A DNA stretch of 64,000 nucleotides, taken from the NCBI GenBank assembly GCA_002320005.1, contig DCJK01000013.1, positions 62,001 through 126,000 on the forward strand, read 5' to 3'. Of this stretch, positions 16,783-28,440 are shown in pieces (the first letter of the stretch is position 1; the number at the start of each line of letters is the position of its first letter). Position numbers and translations under genes: made by a program. Source of the DNA: Firmicutes bacterium UBA1702. GTDB taxonomy: Bacteria; Bacillota; Clostridia; Peptostreptococcales; Anaerovoracaceae. The notes under the pieces are model-generated. The model did no database searches. It was not told the DNA's origin and worked only from the letters and a program-made list of their open reading frames with translations.

Positions 16783-17382
16783 ATGTGGACCTATGAAAGA
16801 AGACTTGAATACCCTGTCAAGATAAAAAATCCCAACCCGGCTCTGGCTAAGTTTATAATTTCGCAATATGGAGGTCCGCACGGGGAATTGGGCGCATCCC
16901 TCAGATACCTGTCGCAGAGATGCACAATGCCATACCGGGAAGTTGCCGGAATTCTGACGGACATAGGAACCGAGGAGATCGGTCATCTTGAAATGGTGAC
17001 GGCTATTGTTCATCAACTGACAAGAGGAATGACCATGGAACAGATAAAAGAAGCAGGTTTCTCAGAATATTTTGTAGATCATACGGCAGGAGTGTATCCT
17101 CAGGCCGCATCCGGGACACCGGCCAGTGCGGCAACGCTGGCTGTGACAGGTGATGCCATTGCCGATATAAGTGAAGACATGGCGGCAGAGCAAAAAGCCC
17201 GTCTGACCTACGACAATATTCTGCGCCTGGCAGATGATCCGGATGTAAAGGATCCTATACGATTTCTGCGCGCAAGAGAGATCGTTCACTACCAGCGATT
17301 CGGCGAAGGCCTGAGAATAATACAGGATAATCTGGATAAAAAGAATTTTTACGCCATCAATCCGGAATTTGATCTTAGATAG
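16783..17382 (+). CDS. cotJC: CotJC, manganese-catalase family spore coat protein
   Basis: A 199-residue four-helix ferritin-like protein of the manganese catalase family. Likely di-metal ligands are in GGPHGELGASLRYLSQR and GTEEIGHLEMV, with ARLTYDNILRL and ALAxDP-like REIVHYQRFGEGL helices in the second half. CotJC is a coat component and may detoxify peroxide in the spore. Catalysis has not been settled for most homologues. It follows cotJB at 3 nt and ends before a good terminator. Confidence 0.92.
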   Translation: MWTYERRLEYPVKIKNPNPALAKFIISQYGGPHGELGASLRYLSQRCTMPYREVAGILTDIGTEEIGHLEMVTAIVHQLTRGMTMEQIKEAGFSEYFVDHTAGVYPQAASGTPASAATLAVTGDAIADISEDMAAEQKARLTYDNILRLADDPDVKDPIRFLRAREIVHYQRFGEGLRIIQDNLDKKNFYAINPEFDLR

Positions 17383-17389
17383 AAATCAT

Positions 17390-17428
17390 AAACAGGAGCC
17401 CTGCTCATTAAAGGGCTCCTGTTTTATG
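17390..17428 (+). terminator. Terminator of cotJABC
   Basis: AAACAGGAGCCC (17390-17401) pairs with GGGCTCCTGTTT (17413-17424), followed by TTAT. Confidence 0.8.
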
Positions 17429-17549
17429 GGTAGGAGTGTTGTTATTTTTTGTATTTTGACATATTTGTACTATATTATCAGATGCTTTTATGATAGAATT
17501 AAATAACTTAATAAAATGAAAGGGGAAAATAAAAAGAGGTATTTAGGTA

Positions 17550-18968
17550 ATGGTATTCAGCAGTTTACAATTTATTTTTGTTTTTCTGCCTCTGTTTCTG
17601 ACAATCTATTTTATACTTCCGCAGCAATGGCGAAATTTTGCAATTCTGACGGGGAGTATAATTTTTTATGCGGCAGGGACATGGGACAAGCCTCAGTATA
17701 CGGCACTTCTGGTGCTGTCTGCGGCAGTCAATTTCCTTGCAGGCAAGGCCGTCGAAAAAGGGGTGAAGAAGGGGCGCGGCAGAGGAATCCTTGTTCTGGG
17801 GATAATATATAATCTGGCGTGGCTGTGCGTATTTAAATATGCAGATTTTATTTTTGAAAACATCAACGCTCTGGCGGCTCTGGGGGGAACCGAAGGGGAG
17901 CTGATTCACCCGTGGAATCTGCTGCTTCCTGTGGGAATCAGCTTTTACACATTCCAGAGCATATCGTATCTGATAGACATATACCGCTGCGATATTGAAG
18001 CAGAAAGGTCTTTTGCGGATTTCGGGGCTTATCTGACCATGTTTCCGCAGCTTATTGCAGGGCCTATTGTCAAATACAGGGAAATCAGAGGCGAAATCAA
18101 AAAAAGAAAAGCTTCCTGGGCAAACCTTGATGAAGGCCTAAGGATATTTACTCTGGGGCTGGGGATGAAAGTGCTTCTGGCCAACAGAATAGGAAGCCTG
18201 TGGAGCGATCTGCAGATGGTGGGATTCGAAAGTATTTCGGCGCCTGCCGCATGGATGGGAATTTTTGCGTATAGTTTCCAGCTGTATTTTGACTTTTACG
18301 GGTATTCACTGATGGCTATAGGACTGGGCAGAATAATGGGCTTCACGATTCCCGTGAATTTTGACCATCCTTATGAGTCACTGTCCATGACCGAGTTCTG
18401 GAGGAAGTGGCACATGACACTGGGAAGCTGGTTCAGAGAATATGTGTATATTCCTCTGGGCGGAAACCGCAGATCATCAGGCAGAGTCTATTTCAACCTG
18501 TTTGCAGTATGGCTGCTTACAGGGTTCTGGCACGGTGCCGGATGGAACTTTATCTTGTGGGGAGTGGTTCTGTTTGTGATAATAGCCCTTGAAAAGGCAG
18601 GCCTGAAAAAGGTTCTGGACAGGTTCAGGATTATGGGGCATCTGTACATGGTGATTCTCATTCCTCTTACGTGGATGATCTTTGCAATAACCGATATAGA
18701 GCAGCTTGGTATCTATGCCCAAAGGCTCGTTGATTTTGCAGGAAAAGAAAGCGATACGGTTTTCAGCGGCGACGCCGGCAAATACTGGGATATGTACGGA
18801 TGGCTCCTTATTGTATGTGCGGTACTGAGCGTATCGGGGCCTGCCAGACTTTTTGAACGCATACGTAGAACCATGGCAGGAAGCATAATTCTTTTTGCGA
18901 TATTCTGGGGGTCTGTATACTGTCTGTATATAGGACTAAATGACCCGTTTCTTTATTTCAGGTTTTAG
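17550..18968 (+). CDS. MBOAT family O-acyltransferase (AlgI/DltB-like)
   Basis: A 472-residue polytopic membrane enzyme. It has the AlgI/PatA layout: MVFSSLQFIFVFLPL at the N-terminus, LPVGISFYTFQSISYLIDIYR, AGPIVKYREI, FWRKWHMTLGSWFREYVYIPLGGNR, and GFWHGAGWNFILWG, whose His is the presumed catalytic residue. Such proteins carry acetyl groups across the membrane to modify exported polysaccharide or murein. AGAGGT 9 nt upstream supports the ATG at 17550. The downstream SGNH-hydrolase gene (8 nt gap) is the usual partner that completes transfer outside the cell, so the pair probably O-acetylates an envelope polymer. Confidence 0.9.
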   Translation: MVFSSLQFIFVFLPLFLTIYFILPQQWRNFAILTGSIIFYAAGTWDKPQYTALLVLSAAVNFLAGKAVEKGVKKGRGRGILVLGIIYNLAWLCVFKYADFIFENINALAALGGTEGELIHPWNLLLPVGISFYTFQSISYLIDIYRCDIEAERSFADFGAYLTMFPQLIAGPIVKYREIRGEIKKRKASWANLDEGLRIFTLGLGMKVLLANRIGSLWSDLQMVGFESISAPAAWMGIFAYSFQLYFDFYGYSLMAIGLGRIMGFTIPVNFDHPYESLSMTEFWRKWHMTLGSWFREYVYIPLGGNRRSSGRVYFNLFAVWLLTGFWHGAGWNFILWGVVLFVIIALEKAGLKKVLDRFRIMGHLYMVILIPLTWMIFAITDIEQLGIYAQRLVDFAGKESDTVFSGDAGKYWDMYGWLLIVCAVLSVSGPARLFERIRRTMAGSIILFAIFWGSVYCLYIGLNDPFLYFRF

Positions 18969-18976
18969 GGGGAATT

Positions 18977-19765
18977 ATGAAAAATATAATAAAATATTCT
19001 TTTTCCGTTATGATAATGATATCAAGCGTAATTGTTCTGACATTGTTTGCGTACAAGACTCTTATAATCGACAGCGCACAAGACGATGTTTCTTCAGAGG
19101 AGCAGCAGACACAGCAGCAGACTCCTCCGGAGGACAAGCCCGAAGCTCCGGCTAAAAAAGAGGCAAATTTCGTAAACGCGGATATGAGCTATTTTGGAGA
19201 TGCATTGTTTATAGGCGATTCAAGAACCATGGGCATGTGGGAATATGGCCGGTTTGAAGGGGCAGACTTCTTTGCAAATACCGGAATGTCGGTGTATAAT
19301 GTACATGATAAAGTTGTCGATGTTAACGGAGTAGGAAGCACCGGACTTGACAATTTGCTCACTTCAAAAAAATATGGCAAAATATATCTTATGCTGGGTA
19401 TAAATGAGCTGGGGTATAACAAGGATCAGACGGTAAGGACATATGGCGAACTGGTTAAATGGCTTAAAGAAAAACAGCCGGATGCGATAATATTTATCGA
19501 GGCCAATATGCATGTGTCCGCAGAGAGACATAACACTGACAATATTTTCAACAATACCCGCATAAATGATTTCAACAGGAGAATATCAGAGCTGGCTGAC
19601 AACAAAAAAGTGTTTTACATAGATGTAAATGAGATTTTTGATGATGAAGCCGGAAATTTAGGGGAAGAATACACCAGTGACAATACTCACGTATTGGGGA
19701 AATATTATGTTACATGGAGAGACTGGATTCTTACCAAGGCCATAATGCCAGAGCAGGAGTCCTGA
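18977..19765 (+). CDS. SGNH/GDSL-like hydrolase, membrane-anchored, partner of the MBOAT enzyme
   Basis: A 262-residue protein with one N-terminal transmembrane segment (residues about 8-28), a Gln/Pro/Lys-rich linker, and an extracellular SGNH domain. Block I reads FIGDSRTMG (nucleophile Ser), the Gly lies in FFANTGMSV, the Asn is in LGINELGYN, and the C-terminal Asp-His is in SDNTHVLG. Related proteins act as acetyl-transferring or acetyl-esterase partners of AlgI-like MBOATs. GGGGG precedes the ATG. The spacing of 8 nt to the MBOAT gene and 17 nt to the next gene suggests one operon. Confidence 0.85.
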   Translation: MKNIIKYSFSVMIMISSVIVLTLFAYKTLIIDSAQDDVSSEEQQTQQQTPPEDKPEAPAKKEANFVNADMSYFGDALFIGDSRTMGMWEYGRFEGADFFANTGMSVYNVHDKVVDVNGVGSTGLDNLLTSKKYGKIYLMLGINELGYNKDQTVRTYGELVKWLKEKQPDAIIFIEANMHVSAERHNTDNIFNNTRINDFNRRISELADNKKVFYIDVNEIFDDEAGNLGEEYTSDNTHVLGKYYVTWRDWILTKAIMPEQES

Positions 19766-19782
19766 AACAGCAGGAGGAAAAA

Positions 19783-20319
19783 ATGAAAAAACTTCTTATA
19801 GTCGTCGACTATCAAAATGATTTTGTTACAGGTTCCTTAGGATTTGAAAAAGCTGTAGAGCTTGAAGAACCCATTGCAGCCAGAATAAGGGAATACAGAG
19901 AAATGGGAGAAGACGGACAGATAATTTTCACCATGGATACTCACGACCGCCATTATATGGAAAGCCAGGAGGGAAAGCATCTCCCGGTGGCACACTGCAT
20001 AGAAGGCGAAGACGGATGGCAGCTGTACGGAAAGATTGCAGACCTTAAGGATGATAATGATCTTGTGTTTTCAAAGCATACCTTCGGATCTTATGAGCTT
20101 GGAGAGTACCTTCATAAGCACTCAGATGAATTTGAAAGTGTTGAGTTTGCAGGCGTCGTAACAAATATCTGCGTGATTTCGAATATAGCCGTGACTAAGG
20201 CGGCAATGCCGGAAGTTCCCATAATTGTAGATGCATCATGTGTCGCAAGCAACGACCTGTCTCTTAACGATGCGGCACTGGAAGTAATGGAATCCATCCA
20301 TGTGGATGTAAGGAGGTAA
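19783..20319 (+). CDS. Cysteine hydrolase, isochorismatase/nicotinamidase-like
   Basis: A 178-residue cytosolic hydrolase of the isochorismatase superfamily. The catalytic Asp is in VVDYQNDFVTG, the Lys is in VFSKHTFGS, and the Cys is in GVVTNICVISNI, giving the D-K-C triad. FTMDTHDRHY supplies metal ligands typical of nicotinamidases. Its substrate is most likely nicotinamide or a related amide. The frame is open from 19714 inside the previous gene, but CAGGAGGAAAAA directly before the ATG at 19783 fixes the start. It is followed at 3 nt by a class V aminotransferase gene. Confidence 0.85.
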   Translation: MKKLLIVVDYQNDFVTGSLGFEKAVELEEPIAARIREYREMGEDGQIIFTMDTHDRHYMESQEGKHLPVAHCIEGEDGWQLYGKIADLKDDNDLVFSKHTFGSYELGEYLHKHSDEFESVEFAGVVTNICVISNIAVTKAAMPEVPIIVDASCVASNDLSLNDAALEVMESIHVDVRR

Positions 20320-20322
20320 GAA

Positions 20323-21357
20323 ATGGCATATTTAAACAATGCAGCCACTACTGTTTTAAAACCGGACAGTGTAAAGAACGCTTTGCCGGCAGACAGCCGC
20401 CAGGCGGCAGCGGCAATTGCAAAGCTCCTGGGATGCAGAAACCCCGAAAATGTGATACTTACTCAGAGCGGGGATGAGGCTGTGCATGCGGCAGTTGAAA
20501 GCTTCATCAGACCGGGAGATCATGTCATTTCCACAGACATGGAATATGCCTCTGTGCTTGATGCGCTGAAGCAGGCCGAGGAAAAGGGCTGCAGTGTTAC
20601 TTATATTCCACTCAACGAATACGGAACACTGAGGTATGATCTCATAGAAGAAGCCATTAGACCGGAAACAAGAGCCATAGTATGCTGTCATGGATCCAAT
20701 GTTACAGGAAATATAATAGACCTAGAAAAGGTATGCACCATTGCAAGACGCAATAAAATAATGGTGATTGCAGACGGAGCCCAGACCATAGGTGCCACAC
20801 CTGTAAATGTAGAGGACCTGCAGCTGGATGTGTTCTGCTTTGCAGGCCATAAGAAACTTATGGGACCATATGGCACGGGCGGTATATGTCTGAGGGATGG
20901 GCTCAGCCTTTCTGAAGAAGCAATGGCGAAAATACATACCCCGTCAGAAGAAAAACTGGGACAGCTGTGTGCGGCAGTGGACTTCATATTCGAAAAAGGA
21001 ATTTACGGAATTTCCATGTTTCCGCACAGACTGGCGAAGAGATTCTTTGAGTCTGTAAAATCAATGAAAAACGTAACGGTGTATGGGGACTTCGGAACTA
21101 CCACAAGAATTCCTACCGTAGCTATAAACGTAAAGGGATTTACACCTGAAGAAGTAAAAGTGTTTATGCGTAAGAACAACATAGCTATCAGATCCGGAGA
21201 CTGCGGATGCCCTAGACTTATGGAGTCTTTGGGCGCAGGACAAGAAGGCGTGGCTCGCTTCAGTTTTGGATACTTTAATACCAGAATGGAAGTCAATGAT
21301 GCAATATGGACGCTGATGAAACTTCAGGATCTGGATGACCTTTATCTTCTGGCATAA
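20323..21357 (+). CDS. Class V aminotransferase, cysteine-desulfurase-like, with a shortened N-terminal region
   Basis: A 344-residue PLP enzyme of the aminotransferase class V / cysteine desulfurase family. YLNNAATTVLKPDSV opens the protein, and FCFAGHKKLMGPYGTGG holds the PLP-binding Lys. IADGAQTIGATP supplies the cofactor Asp/Gln, and SGDCGCPRLM has a Cys where desulfurases carry the persulfide Cys. Compared with ordinary desulfurases, about 20 residues are missing between KPDSV and AKLLG, the part that normally reads GNPSxxH. It could be a specialised desulfurase or lyase. GGAGG 3-8 nt from the ATG and the 3-nt gap to the upstream hydrolase indicate an operon. Confidence 0.75.
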   Translation: MAYLNNAATTVLKPDSVKNALPADSRQAAAAIAKLLGCRNPENVILTQSGDEAVHAAVESFIRPGDHVISTDMEYASVLDALKQAEEKGCSVTYIPLNEYGTLRYDLIEEAIRPETRAIVCCHGSNVTGNIIDLEKVCTIARRNKIMVIADGAQTIGATPVNVEDLQLDVFCFAGHKKLMGPYGTGGICLRDGLSLSEEAMAKIHTPSEEKLGQLCAAVDFIFEKGIYGISMFPHRLAKRFFESVKSMKNVTVYGDFGTTTRIPTVAINVKGFTPEEVKVFMRKNNIAIRSGDCGCPRLMESLGAGQEGVARFSFGYFNTRMEVNDAIWTLMKLQDLDDLYLLA

Positions 21358-21393
21358 TGGAAAGATAAACAACGCATATATAAAAATCTTCAC

Positions 21394-21421
21394 GGCACCT
21401 TCAAAAGAAGGTGCCTTTGCT
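21394..21421 (+). terminator. Terminator before gpr
   Basis: GGCACCTTC (21394-21402) and GAAGGTGCC (21407-21415) form a perfect 9-bp stem with an AAAA loop, followed by TTTGCTTTG. Confidence 0.75.
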
Positions 21422-21505
21422 TTGTCTGATGCATATTACGCAAAACTCCAGGAAAAACTTACATCAGGACAGGATTAAAATATCGTTGCGATAAGGAGTG
21501 GGGAA

Positions 21506-22387
21506 ATGAGATACAGGACAGATCTGGCCATAGAGAATCAGGAACTTCTGGAGGAAGCCAGGGCACAGGCCGTGGGATACGTAAAAAAACAGAGACAGAT
21601 TGACGAGGATATAAGCGTCACGGAGATAATCATTACTTCTCAGGAAGGGGAAAAAGCCTTTGGAAAACCCAGGGGAAATTACATTACCATAGAAGCCAGG
21701 GGAATATCAGAGCAGAAGGAGGGGATAAAAAAGAGAACCTCATCAGTTCTGGCAGAGGAACTTAAGAAAATGATAAAATTCGACTATTATCTAAAAACTC
21801 TGGTAGTGGGATTGGGGAACGAAAAGGTCACACCTGACAGTCTTGGACCTCACACAGTGGATAAGGTCAAGATAACCGCTCATCTTTTTGAGATGTTCAA
21901 TGCTGATGGTGACTGGGAGATGTCAAATGTCAGCGGATTTAACCCTTCAGTGACCGGCGTTACGGGAATGGAGACGGCAGATCTTATTCAAAAGGTGGTT
22001 TCTCTGGCAAAACCTGATGTCACTGTTATTATAGATTCTCTGGCAGCGAGAAATATTGAGAGAATGAGCACTACAATCCAGCTTTGTGACACAGGGATAG
22101 AGCCGGGAGCGGGAATAGGGAACAGGAGGAAGCCCCTCAACGAAAAAAACCTGGGATGTAAAGTGGTTTCCGTAGGAGTTCCCACAGTGATTGATTCCAG
22201 GACACTTATTCTGGAGGCTTCGGAAAGTATAGACGGCTGGAAGCCTGAAGATGCAGGAAAATATTTCGAAGAAAAAGACCTGGACATGATAGTCACCTCC
22301 ACAGACATTGATGAGATAATAAAAGATTTTTCGGACATTATTGCAGATGCCATAAATATAACGCTCCATCCCGGCATATATTCATAA
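21506..22387 (+). CDS. gpr: GPR endopeptidase (germination protease)
   Basis: The A25-family protease of 293 residues that degrades small acid-soluble spore proteins at germination. It begins with the zymogen sequence MRYRTDLAIEN, the family's self-cleavage region. Conserved blocks include VVGLGNEKVTPDSLGPHTV, SGFNPSVTGVTGMET and IIDSLAARNIERMSTTIQLCDTGI within the central domain, which contain the catalytic Asp residues. Its presence is strong evidence that the organism, or its recent ancestor, forms endospores. GGAGTGGGG precedes the start codon. spoIIP follows 30 nt later, the usual clostridial order. Confidence 0.95.
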   Translation: MRYRTDLAIENQELLEEARAQAVGYVKKQRQIDEDISVTEIIITSQEGEKAFGKPRGNYITIEARGISEQKEGIKKRTSSVLAEELKKMIKFDYYLKTLVVGLGNEKVTPDSLGPHTVDKVKITAHLFEMFNADGDWEMSNVSGFNPSVTGVTGMETADLIQKVVSLAKPDVTVIIDSLAARNIERMSTTIQLCDTGIEPGAGIGNRRKPLNEKNLGCKVVSVGVPTVIDSRTLILEASESIDGWKPEDAGKYFEEKDLDMIVTSTDIDEIIKDFSDIIADAINITLHPGIYS

Positions 22388-22417
22388 GGTAAGTCTTATG
22401 ACAAGGAGCCGGTAAGC

Positions 22418-23314
22418 ATGAAAAAGATTATTTCAAAAGCAGCAGTTTTTGCCTATATACTAAGCACCGTCTGCTTCGTCGGAATGTACTCCGGAGAAGC
22501 AGCAGAAGTGACCGGACGTCAACAGGCCCGGGAAGAGAAAAAAGTTTCGGCTACAGACCTGGGCGTAATGTGCATAAGCACGGTGTATCCGTCAATGGGA
22601 ATAGAAATGGCCGACTCGAGGGATAACGAAGAAGCTTCGGCATCCGGAGAAGACAGAGGGAAAACCGAAAGCCTGGTGGTCAGTGATGAAGGAGAGGATG
22701 GAATTACCATTACAGGAGATGATCCGACGGTTCTCATTATTCATACCCATGCTACGGAGTCATACCTGCCGGAAGCAGGAAGCAACTACCATTCCAAAGG
22801 TGAGGTAAACACCGTTCGAGATGTGGGGAACACCCTGACGGCATCTCTGGAAAAAGAAGGAATTCATGTGGTCCACGATAAAACGCTCCATGATGATCCG
22901 TCGTACAACAATTCATACTACAGATCTTATGATACGGTGGAAAAACTTCTTGCAAAATACCCTACAATACAATGTGTCATAGACCTTCATCGCGACGCCG
23001 TTTCGTCAGACCAGGCAGCGGCAACGGTTTCCGTAAAGGGTAAAACATGTGCAAGATACTCTTATGTGGTTGGAACTGCAGCGTCAACATATAGCTCAAA
23101 CACTGCCTTCATAAGCAGTCTCAATGCCCGGGCGCAAGAGGAATATCAGGGATTTACCGGAAAGGTTCTGGAAAGAGGATACAGGTACAACCAGGATCTG
23201 TCCTCCAGATATCTTTTGCTGGAGGTAGGGTATAACAGGAATCAGATAGAGGACGCCAGAAATACTGCCGAAATTTTCGGAAAAATTCTGGCTGACACGC
23301 TGAAGGAAGGATGA
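22418..23314 (+). CDS. spoIIP: Stage II sporulation protein P (amidase/endopeptidase)
   Basis: A 298-residue engulfment hydrolase. An N-terminal hydrophobic segment (residues about 5-25) anchors it in the forespore septum, followed by a variable linker. The SpoIIP domain starts with VLIIHTHATESY (zinc-binding His and Glu), continues with VIDLHRDA, and ends with LLLEVGYNRNQIEDARN. SpoIIP works with SpoIID and SpoIIM to degrade septal murein during engulfment. ACAAGGAG precedes the ATG. It is followed after 1 nt by a 53-codon membrane-protein gene and then lepA. Confidence 0.93.
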   Translation: MKKIISKAAVFAYILSTVCFVGMYSGEAAEVTGRQQAREEKKVSATDLGVMCISTVYPSMGIEMADSRDNEEASASGEDRGKTESLVVSDEGEDGITITGDDPTVLIIHTHATESYLPEAGSNYHSKGEVNTVRDVGNTLTASLEKEGIHVVHDKTLHDDPSYNNSYYRSYDTVEKLLAKYPTIQCVIDLHRDAVSSDQAAATVSVKGKTCARYSYVVGTAASTYSSNTAFISSLNARAQEEYQGFTGKVLERGYRYNQDLSSRYLLLEVGYNRNQIEDARNTAEIFGKILADTLKEG

Positions 23315-23315
23315 A

Positions 23316-23477
23316 ATGAAAAATTATAAAATATATTTTCTCATTACAGTGGTGTTCTTTGCGGGGACACTGCTTCTTTTAAGAGTGGACAGGCAATGCG
23401 GCATGCTATATGCAAGAGAAGATACAATAAGCGCAACTCTGCAACTTTTCATTGAAAACATCACTGATTTACATTAA
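23316..23477 (+). CDS. Small membrane protein, 53 aa, between spoIIP and lepA
   Basis: An ORF of 53 codons beginning with ATG at 23316, one base after the spoIIP stop. GGAAGG lies just upstream. The product starts MKNYKIYFLITVVFFAG, giving one transmembrane helix (residues about 5-23), then RVDRQCGMLYARED and a short amphipathic tail. I do not recognise a family. The tight junction with spoIIP suggests co-expression and perhaps a sporulation role, but this is only context. Confidence 0.6.
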   Translation: MKNYKIYFLITVVFFAGTLLLLRVDRQCGMLYAREDTISATLQLFIENITDLH

Positions 23478-23516
23478 AATATAAATTAGATAAGTATATT
23501 TTTAAGTGAGGAAAGA

Positions 23517-25320
23517 ATGTCAAAGAAAGATTATCAGCAGTATATAAGAAACTTCAGCATTATAGCGCATATTGACCACGGCAAGTCCACTCTGGCTGAC
23601 AGAATCATTGAGAAGACAGGTCTTGTAGAAAGCCGTGACATGAAGGAACAGTTCCTTGACAATATGGAGCTGGAGAGAGAAAGAGGAATCACAATAAAAC
23701 TTCAGACAACCAGGCTCATGTATCACAGTCAGGATGGAAATGACTATATATTCAATCTTATAGACACCCCGGGCCATGTTGATTTCAACTATGAGGTTTC
23801 AAGAAGCCTTGCGGCATGCGAAGGCGCAGTCCTTGTGGTGGATGCCACTCAGGGAGTTGAAGCTCAGACCCTGGCCAATGTGTACCTTGCTCTGGATGAG
23901 GATCTGGAAATTCTGCCGGTTCTCAACAAAATTGATCTTGCATCTGCAAGGCCTGATGAAACCAGAGAGGAGATAGAGGAAGTAATTGGCCTTGACGCGT
24001 CTGAGGCACCGCTGATCTCTGCCAAAGAGGGCATAGGCATAGAAGAACTTCTGGAAGATGTCGTTAAAAATATACCTGCACCCTCAGGAAACCCTGAGGG
24101 CAAGCTGAAGGCGCTTATTTTTGACTCGAAATATGACAACTATAAGGGTGTGATAATCTATACACGTATTTTTGACGGAGAAGTGACTAAAGGCGATATA
24201 ATACGCCTGATGAATACAGGCAAGAAATATGAAGTCACAGAAGTCGGAATTTGCGCTCCGGGGCCTGTTCCTACAGATGTTTTAAAGGCTGGAGAAGTGG
24301 GATATATATGCGGAAGCATAAAGCAGGTTTCCGATGCCAGAGTGGGCGATACCATAACCCTGGACAGGGATCCGGCTGATGAGATGCTGCCGGGATACAA
24401 AAAAGCCCAGTCCATGGTGTATTGCGGAATTTATCCTGCCGAAGGCGAAAAGTACGAAAATGTTAAGGACGCGCTGGAAAAACTTCAGGTAAATGACGCT
24501 GCATTTAACTTTGAACCGGAGACATCCACAGCTCTGGGATTTGGTTTCAGATGCGGTTTCCTGGGTCTTTTGCACATGGAAATAATCGTTGAGAGACTGG
24601 AAAGAGAATTTGATCTTGCAGTTATAACCACATCACCAAGTGTAATTTACAGGGTAGTTAAGACAGACGGGACTGTTGAGATGATACAGAACCCTACAAA
24701 TCTGCCGCCTCAGCAGGAGATAAGCTACATAGAAGAACCTATGGTAAAAGCTGATATCATGATTCCAAAGGAATACGTAGGCGGTATTATGGAGCTGTGT
24801 CAGGAACGGCGCGGCAAAATGATTCATATGGAATACATTACGGAAACACGGGTTCAGCTTCACTACGAAATGCCGCTTAATGAGGTAATATACGATTTCT
24901 TCGACGCTCTCAAGTCAAAGACTAGAGGCTACGGCTCTCTCGATTATGAGTTTATAAGATATGAGAGATCTAATGTAGTAAAGATGGATATTCTTCTCAA
25001 CAAAGAACTGGTGGATGCATTTTCCATGATAGTCCATGAATCAAAGGCATATGCAAGAGGTCGATTTGTATGCGAAAAACTCAAAGAGATAATACCTATG
25101 CATCAGTTTGAGGTGCCTATCCAGGCAGCCATAGGACAGAAAGTAATAGCCAGAGAGACTGTAAAGGCATACAGAAAAGACGTAATCGCCAAGTGCTACG
25201 GAGGAGACATCTCAAGAAAGAAAAAGCTTCTTGAAAAGCAGAAAGAAGGTAAAAAGAGGATGCGCCAGTTCGGAACTGTGGAAGTGCCTCAGGAAGCCTT
25301 CACGGCAGTGCTCAAGTACG

Positions 25321-25334
<14 letters not shown>
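23517..25334 (+). CDS. lepA: Elongation factor 4 (LepA) GTPase
   Basis: A 605-residue translational GTPase of the normal length. G1 is [10 protein letters not shown]2 falls in [11 protein letters not shown]3 is DTPGHVDF and G4 is NKID. The LepA-specific C-terminal domain is present ([24 protein letters not shown]). LepA helps ribosomes under ionic or cold stress and in initiation-complex quality. GAGGAAAG precedes the ATG. The 3' end overlaps the hemW start by 14 nt, a common gene pair in Firmicutes. Confidence 0.97.
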
Positions 25335-28031
<2,697 letters not shown>

Positions 28032-28048
28032 AAAGAAAGAGGTTAACA

Positions 28049-28321
28049 ATGGAAGAAGAAAAAAAGAACCTTTCTACAGCGGCGCTGATAGTTGGAATAG
28101 TGGCGGTTCTTCTGTCACTAAGATACATACTGCTGGGGCTTATTACAGGAATTGTCGGAATAGTAATTTCCGTAAATGCGCGAAAGAATGAGCCGGCAGG
28201 GAACAACATGGCTACAGCGGGAATGATATGCTCCATAGTGGCAACGGTGATAGCCGGTATAAGATTTCTTGCACTTATAGCCTTTACGATGATTCTCGGT
28301 GCAGGCCTGGCATTGCTGTGA
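28049..28321 (+). CDS. Small membrane protein, DUF4190-like, 90 aa
   Basis: Two hydrophobic hairpins (residues about 10-42 and 55-88) separated by a polar NARKNEPAGNNMATAGM segment, resembling the DUF4190 family of small membrane proteins. AAGAGGT precedes the ATG. It follows glpK by 17 nt and is probably co-transcribed. No glycerol facilitator is nearby, but this protein is too short and lacks the NPA motifs of GlpF, so a facilitator role is not supported. Confidence 0.65.
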   Translation: MEEEKKNLSTAALIVGIVAVLLSLRYILLGLITGIVGIVISVNARKNEPAGNNMATAGMICSIVATVIAGIRFLALIAFTMILGAGLALL

Positions 28322-28371
28322 AATGATAAAGAAGAACTTTAAAAACAGGTTGAACAGTAAAACAATAATAG

Positions 28372-28402
28372 AATCCAAGGTGGGTGCACCTTGGATTTTT
28401 TA
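28372..28402 (+). terminator. Terminator after glpK-DUF4190
   Basis: AATCCAAGGTG (28372-28382) pairs perfectly with CACCTTGGATT (28387-28397) around GGTG, with a T-rich tail. Confidence 0.85.
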
Positions 28403-28440
28403 TGTCCTTGCAAGGACTGCTCTTCAGAACTGTATTTGCG

